From Nitrospira sp. UBA5698 (GTDB lineage: Bacteria > Nitrospirota > Nitrospiria > Nitrospirales > Nitrospiraceae), in the NCBI GenBank assembly GCA_002420115.1, contig DIHK01000037.1:53739-117738 (forward strand): a DNA stretch of 64,000 nt, in the 5' to 3' direction. The notes below the pieces were generated by a model. The model was not told where the DNA came from and made no database searches. It saw only the letters and a list, made by a program, of their open reading frames with translations. The position numbers and the translations under genes are program-made. This document shows, one piece after another, positions 60,476 through 64,000 of the stretch; position 1 is the stretch's first letter; each line of letters starts with the position of its first letter.

Positions 60476-60505
60476 GATCACGGTGACTCCCCTGGCAGCG
60501 CACGG

Positions 60506-61300
60506 TTATCTTGTTAGATTCGAACCAAAGGAACGGATCGCTTCATTGAACAGCTCCGGCTGTTCCAGGTTCGAGAGATGGCCTGCCCCTGGAATGACGG
60601 CCAGGCGGGCATCGGGGATCCTCTCCGCCATGAGCCGGGCGTCGGCAGGTGGCGTCGGCAGATCCAGCTCGCCGACGATAATCTGAATAGGACATGAAAT
60701 CTGCGTTAAGAGAGGCCGCGAATCAGGCCGCTCCGCCATCGCCATCAGATCTCCGGCAATGCCACTGATTTGATTGCCTTCGATCATGGTGCGCACCCGT
60801 TGAACCAGCTCCGGCCTCGTCTGAATCGTGGCAGGGCTCAGTAACTTGGGAATCATGATCTCGGCGATTGCACCCGCCCCTTGTCTGTACGCAAGCTGAG
60901 CCATCTCAAACCGTGCCTGTTTTCCATCCTCTGTATCGGCCTGGGCCCTCGTATCGGCCAACACTAATCCTTTGACGCGCTCAGCATACTTTCGATAGAA
61001 GGCCAAGGCAATGTATCCACCCATCGAGAGACCGACAAGGATGGGTTGCCCGATCGAGAGATGATCCATCAGGCCGCAGACATCATCGGCTGCTTGATCA
61101 AGAGAATAGTGCCAAAGCGGCGCATCAGATTCTCCATGTCCGCGCAGGTCGATCGTAATCACGCGAAACTGTGTTGAAAGGGATTTTTCTTGGTCCGCCC
61201 ACATGGTGCGATTGAGTGGAAACGCATGAAGAAAGACAAGGGGAAGTCCGGTCCCCAGATCGTTGAAGGCGAGGGAGATGTTATTGACCTGAGCGAGCAT
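60506..61300 (-). CDS. Alpha/beta-hydrolase
   Basis: 264 aa from the ATG at 61300 (in-frame ATGs at 61312 and 61333 are also possible). The fold is shown by PLVFLHAFPLNRTMW (oxyanion), nucleophile Ser in VGLSMGGYIALAF, and the C-terminal GAGHLSNLEQPELFN with the catalytic His. It resembles 3-oxoadipate enol-lactonase-like and related small-molecule hydrolases; the substrate cannot be read. It is convergent with folE and divergent from rarA. Confidence 0.85.
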   Translation of the reverse strand: MLAQVNNISLAFNDLGTGLPLVFLHAFPLNRTMWADQEKSLSTQFRVITIDLRGHGESDAPLWHYSLDQAADDVCGLMDHLSIGQPILVGLSMGGYIALAFYRKYAERVKGLVLADTRAQADTEDGKQARFEMAQLAYRQGAGAIAEIMIPKLLSPATIQTRPELVQRVRTMIEGNQISGIAGDLMAMAERPDSRPLLTQISCPIQIIVGELDLPTPPADARLMAERIPDARLAVIPGAGHLSNLEQPELFNEAIRSFGSNLTR

Positions 61301-61360
61301 GAGATAGTCCATCCTGGTCAAACGTCGTACCATCGGCTGTCGGCATGGTCAAGAGGTCAT

Positions 61361-61389
61361 TTGCGCTCAGGTGGCCCGGCGTATACAAT
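61361..61389 (+). promoter_or_regulatory. Sigma-70 promoter of rarA
   Basis: TTGCGC (61361-61366), a 17-base spacer and TACAAT (61384-61389) give a start near 61396, 18 bases before the rarA ATG. An upstream in-frame ATG at 61345 precedes the promoter and is excluded. Confidence 0.55.
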
Positions 61390-61413
61390 TCTCGAAGATT
61401 TGTGAGGAGTAAG

Positions 61414-62706
61414 ATGACCCGCTTTCGTGATCAGGCCCCAGATCTATTCACGGTGCACCATGAACAGGTCGTTGACGCTCCGCTTGCCGAGCGGATGCGC
61501 CCCCGTACGTTCGAGGATTTCGTGGGGCAAGACGACATCACCGCAACAGATCGACCGCTGCGACGGGCCATCGAGGCCGATCAGCTCTCTTCCGTCATCT
61601 TCTGGGGGCCACCAGGATCGGGGAAGACGACACTCGCTCATCTGATTGCCAGGTATACGAAGGCCCAGTTTGTCTCCTTTTCGGCCGTCACTGGCGGGGT
61701 GCCCGAGTTGCGCATGATCATCAAGGCGGCCGAGCAACGCCGGTTGATCAACGGTCAACGGACCATCCTGTTTGTGGATGAAATTCACCGGTTCAATAAA
61801 GCGCAACAAGATGCCTTTCTTCCCCACGTCGAGCGAGGTACCATCATCCTGGTCGGCGCAACCACGGAAAATCCCTCGTTCGAAGTCATCAGTCCGCTAT
61901 TATCACGCTCGATTTTGGTGGTGTTGAAACCCCTGAGTGATGAAGCCCTCGGGCGGATTCTGGATCGAGCGCTGAACGATTCAGAGGTCGGTCTGGGACA
62001 ACTGAAGGCCGCAGTGTCACCACAAGCCTGTCAGCGCTTGGTCGCGTGCGGCAATGGCGATGCGAGGGCCATGTTGACGGCATTGGAGTTTGTCGTGAGG
62101 CAGGCGCCCAGAGGGTCTGATGGCACACGCGCGATCGATGTAGCGATGTTGGAAGCTGCGTTGAATGCGAAGGCCCTGCGGTATGACAAGACCGGTGAAG
62201 AGCACTACAATACGATCTCGGCCTACATTAAAAGTCTGCGGGATTCCGATGCAGATGGGGCGCTCTACTGGTTGGCGCGGATGTTGGAAGCTGGTGAGGA
62301 TCCGACGTTCATCGCCCGCCGGATGGTGATCTTTGCATCGGAAGATGTCGGCAATGCCGACCCGCTCGCTCTTGTCGTGGCCGTTTCGGTAGCACAGGCC
62401 GTCCAACTCGTCGGGCTTCCGGAGGCCCAGATCAATCTGGCTCATGGCACGACGTATCTTGCCTCACGGCCGAAGGACAACGCGTCCTATATCGCTCTCC
62501 TGGAAGCGCGCAAGGATGCACAAGGCCATGGAAATCTAGGAGTTCCGCTCCATCTCCGGAATGCCGTGACGTCTGTCATGAAGGACTTGGGGTATGGAAC
62601 CGACTATCGCTATGTGCATGACGATCCACGTGCACGAACAGAGCAAACCCACCTTCCGCCGGTGCTCAAAGACCGCCGGTACTACCGCCCAAAACCGTCT
62701 CCATAG
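61414..62706 (+). CDS. rarA: Replication-associated recombination protein A (MgsA/WRNIP1 family ATPase)
   Basis: 430 aa from the ATG at 61414, with GAGGAG at proper distance. AAA+ ATPase acting at stalled forks. Motifs: PRTFEDFVGQDDI, Walker A WGPPGSGKTTLA, Walker B LFVDEIHRFNKAQQDAFLP, sensor 1 GATTENPSFEV, and the C-terminal tetramer domain with SLRDSDADGALYWLARMLEAGEDP and ASEDVGNADP. The length is normal. Confidence 0.94.
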   Translation: MTRFRDQAPDLFTVHHEQVVDAPLAERMRPRTFEDFVGQDDITATDRPLRRAIEADQLSSVIFWGPPGSGKTTLAHLIARYTKAQFVSFSAVTGGVPELRMIIKAAEQRRLINGQRTILFVDEIHRFNKAQQDAFLPHVERGTIILVGATTENPSFEVISPLLSRSILVVLKPLSDEALGRILDRALNDSEVGLGQLKAAVSPQACQRLVACGNGDARAMLTALEFVVRQAPRGSDGTRAIDVAMLEAALNAKALRYDKTGEEHYNTISAYIKSLRDSDADGALYWLARMLEAGEDPTFIARRMVIFASEDVGNADPLALVVAVSVAQAVQLVGLPEAQINLAHGTTYLASRPKDNASYIALLEARKDAQGHGNLGVPLHLRNAVTSVMKDLGYGTDYRYVHDDPRARTEQTHLPPVLKDRRYYRPKPSP

Positions 62707-62756
62707 GGCCAATTGCAGGGGTTTACATTCTCGTCCTATCGATTATACTTAGAACG

Positions 62757-63149
62757 ATGAGGCGAGGAGAAGGAAAACTGTCGGGCCATGCCACCGCACT
62801 GAGTGAGCGGCGGAAATTCGTCCGTGCCGAATTGGTCGGGTCTGCCTTGGTGTCGCCGAAGAGCGGCAGGCGCGCCTGCACGGCGGTTCTGGATAATGTG
62901 AACAAGATCGGAGCAGGGTTTCACACCAAAGAACGGTTCCCGTCGAATGAGCGGGTCACCGTCTCGCTTGCCTTCCTGGATTCCGATCGAGTGGAGCAGC
63001 AGGAAAAACTCGACGGCATGGTCGCCTGGGTGAGGCCATGGGAAAAGAAGGGATTCCTCATCGGAGTCGTGTGGGATGAATTGGTGACGAAAGAAAAGCA
63101 CCGCTGGCTGTACTATTATCTGGAAGAAACTCTCAAAGCCTCCGTTTGA
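62757..63149 (+). CDS. PilZ-domain-like protein
   Basis: 130 aa. The N-terminal ERRKFVRAEL carries a PilZ RxxxR motif (R18-R19-x2-x-R22 region), and DNVNKIGAGF resembles the D/N-x-S-x2-G half, with Lys and Ile replacing part of it. A beta-barrel of ~90 residues follows (LDGMVAWVRPWEKKGFLIGVVW). PilZ domains sense cyclic di-GMP; the incomplete second motif makes binding uncertain. It is 50 bases after rarA. Confidence 0.72.
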   Translation: MRRGEGKLSGHATALSERRKFVRAELVGSALVSPKSGRRACTAVLDNVNKIGAGFHTKERFPSNERVTVSLAFLDSDRVEQQEKLDGMVAWVRPWEKKGFLIGVVWDELVTKEKHRWLYYYLEETLKASV

Positions 63150-63217
63150 GACCCTGGCTTGAAACGTTCTCACCCGTCGCCGGTCAACAACATCCTACGC
63201 TGCGTGTGGAGACTTCG

Positions 63218-64000
63218 CTAACCCATCGACACGAGTTGTTGCTTCACACTCTCGAGTTCGGCCGAGAGTGATTCCCAGCGAGCAGTCAGTCGTTCGAGAT
63301 CCCGCTTCCAGCCGTCCTGTTCCTGATGCAGAAGATTCCAACGATCGAACTCAGCATAGAGTTTCGGATCAGAGAGCTCAGACTCACGCGCTTTGATTTT
63401 GGTCTCCGCCTCGGCAATTTCTGTTTCTGCTCGGGAGATCTGCTTTTCCAGTCGGGCCTGCGTTTTCGTCAAGTCTCGTCGTTCTCCGCCCTTCCCCTTT
63501 GGTTGAACCTGTTGAACCATCGCACGGGTCGGGCCCGAAGACGTGGGCGCTGAACCACCCGCGAGCTCCTCGCTCGTTTCCTTGATCGAGTCAAACTCCT
63601 GCGCCTTTTTCCAGAGATAATACTCGTAGTCTCCGATGAAGTTCCGGGCGTTCCCCTCTTCAATCTCGACGACTCGAGTGGCGATGCGGGCCAGAAACGT
63701 CGGATCATGCGAAATGAAGATGATCGTCCCTGGGAATTCCGCCAAGGCGTCCGTGAGCACATCGACGGAGGCAGGATCCAGGTGGTTCGTCGGCTCATCG
63801 AGCAAGAGGGTATTGGCCGGTTCCACCAGCATACGGGCGAGGGCGACCCGGTTCCGTTCACCACCGCTCAACGCCTTGATGGGTTTCTTCTGATCCTGGC
63901 CGGAGAACAGGAATGCACCTGCGATCCCCCGGAGAAAGTTCATCTCCGCATGTTTGGTGACCTCTTCGAGCGACTCGAGCACCGAATGCTCAGGGTTGAG
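63218..64000 (-). CDS. ABC-F family ATPase, C-terminal part (5' end outside the window)
   Basis: The visible C-terminal ~260 residues contain the second ABC domain's signature LSGGERNRVALARML, Walker B TLLLDEPTNHLD, and the H-loop FISHDPTFLA. A linker follows (about 130 to 180), then a C-terminal coiled coil typical of Uup/YdiF-type ABC-F proteins. ABC-F proteins are soluble and act on the ribosome or on DNA structures, not in transport. The coding frame continues past position 64000 at the right edge. Confidence 0.9.
   Translation of the reverse strand, partial: LNPEHSVLESLEEVTKHAEMNFLRGIAGAFLFSGQDQKKPIKALSGGERNRVALARMLVEPANTLLLDEPTNHLDPASVDVLTDALAEFPGTIIFISHDPTFLARIATRVVEIEEGNARNFIGDYEYYLWKKAQEFDSIKETSEELAGGSAPTSSGPTRAMVQQVQPKGKGGERRDLTKTQARLEKQISRAETEIAEAETKIKARESELSDPKLYAEFDRWNLLHQEQDGWKRDLERLTARWESLSAELESVKQQLVSMG

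Overview
This window reads as a piece of a bacterial chromosome, most likely from the phylum Nitrospirota (Nitrospira or a close relative). That placement is an inference from the moderate-to-high G+C content, the protein style and the gene neighbourhoods; no diagnostic marker such as nitrite oxidoreductase is present. Most of the window is housekeeping DNA. A short accessory stretch lies near 25.8-30.6 kb, and a probable replication origin near 38 kb.

Layout. 1-3.5 kb: edge of a tRNA-Leu, tRNA-Ser(GGA), the 4.5S SRP RNA, then dnaX-ybaB-recR and a DksA/TraR regulator. 4-5.9 kb: two lipoprotein genes and tRNA-Val(CAC). 6.2-16 kb: trmFO-xerC-hslV-hslU-argB, an M28 peptidase, a methyltransferase-like gene, a gamma-carbonic-anhydrase-fold gene, rimO and purU. 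16-21 kb: a DegP-type protease, an OmpR/histidine-kinase pair and an NTF2-like membrane protein; two copies of a ~200-bp inverted-repeat element sit at the 3' ends of the kinase gene and the NTF2-like gene. 21.4-25.8 kb: full-length gcvP and a Tat-exported PLP enzyme.

25.8-30.6 kb is the accessory stretch: a Fic protein behind a promoter embedded in repeated TTAGTA sites, a TIR-FGE fusion broken by a one-base frameshift and flanked by a 27-bp direct repeat, a VapBC module whose toxin has an in-frame stop, a Sel1 protein and a DUF1653 protein. 30.7-37 kb: tRNA-Leu(CAG), a degenerate SF1-helicase-like protein, a TPR protein, a double-length ThyX-like protein and hisS.

37-47.6 kb is the replication cluster: three TusD/TusC/TusB-like sulfur-relay genes, an AT-rich oriC candidate, dnaA, dnaN, gyrB, gyrA (no recF), an unknown membrane protein, dciA and smpB. 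48-55 kb: a second two-component system, an FTR catalytic subunit coupled to an exported protein, and a ~1000-residue VWA protein with tandem helical repeats. 55-64 kb: malate dehydrogenase, a PuuD-like membrane protein, a stand-alone NuoF with a 2Fe-2S ferredoxin, an ErpA/IscA-like protein, a PTPS/QueD-like gene with folE, an alpha/beta hydrolase, rarA, a PilZ protein and the 3' part of an ABC-F gene.

The strongest observations are the inverted-repeat element pair with target-site duplications that include stop codons, the Fic operator array, the broken TIR-FGE and VapC genes, the sulfur-relay trio beside the origin, and the large VWA protein.
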